Source: Daphnia carinata
Taxonomy: Eukaryota > Arthropoda > Branchiopoda > Diplostraca > Daphniidae
Reading direction: 5' to 3'
Length of the DNA: 64,000 nt
Assembly (NCBI RefSeq): GCF_022539665.2
Contig: NC_081338.1
Coordinates: forward strand, 3,099,679-3,163,678
In this document: positions 63,996-64,000 of the stretch, one piece after another
How the letters are laid out: each line of letters starts with the position of its first letter
Numbering within the stretch: position 1 is the first letter of the stretch
Notes under the pieces: generated by a model
Database searches by the model: none
What the model was told of the DNA's origin: nothing
The model's input: the letters and a program-made list of their open reading frames with translations, nothing else
Made by a program: the position numbers and the translations under genes

Positions 63996-64000
63996 TTGAT

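Overview
This is eukaryotic, almost certainly arthropod, DNA. All confident genes are split by GT-AG introns. The proteins recovered are animal-type alpha-amylases, an insect-type GABA-gated chloride channel (RDL class) and small secreted low-complexity proteins of cuticular type. The compact 55-240 bp introns in most genes, the tandem amylase paralogues and the microsatellite-rich DNA fit a branchiopod crustacean such as Daphnia. The species is an inference from style, not from a match.

Layout. (1) 0.6-11.7 kb: two alpha-amylase genes in tandem on the minus strand, about 5 kb apart, each with a TATA box. The first (595-3724; 13 exons, 652 residues) looks fully catalytic and carries an extra C-terminal domain after a Gly/Thr/Pro linker. 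The second (8783-11421; 12 exons, 489 residues) keeps the fold, but its acid/base Glu is Thr and its chloride-binding Arg is Leu, so it is a likely pseudoenzyme. Both genes contain a 7-8 nt microexon. A degraded piece of amylase exon may lie between them at about 5.76-5.82 kb. (2) 11.7-18.7 kb: AT-rich, homopolymer- and microsatellite-rich DNA with no gene I can support. (3) 18.8-37.4 kb: one Rdl-like channel gene on the minus strand with 8 coding exons and 483 residues, three of its introns being 2.7-7.7 kb. Its pore carries Ser at the M2 2' position, the residue linked to dieldrin/fipronil resistance in insects. (4) 37.4-56.9 kb: a gene-poor stretch with microsatellites and a few GC-rich, exon-like islands that I cannot tie into a gene. 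(5) 56.9-64 kb: two related minus-strand genes for small secreted (A/P)PAY-repeat proteins sharing a promoter-leader-intron layout, a plus-strand gene for a secreted coiled-coil protein of unknown function, a plus-strand Pro/Tyr-rich secreted-protein gene with an apparent frameshift, and a TATA box at the right edge.

The amylases would act in the gut on dietary starch, the RDL channel in inhibitory synapses, and the 3' cluster probably in cuticle or another extracellular matrix. Nothing links these blocks into one pathway. All exon joins were made by hand from reading frame, splice dinucleotides and family conservation. No transcript or database evidence was available.
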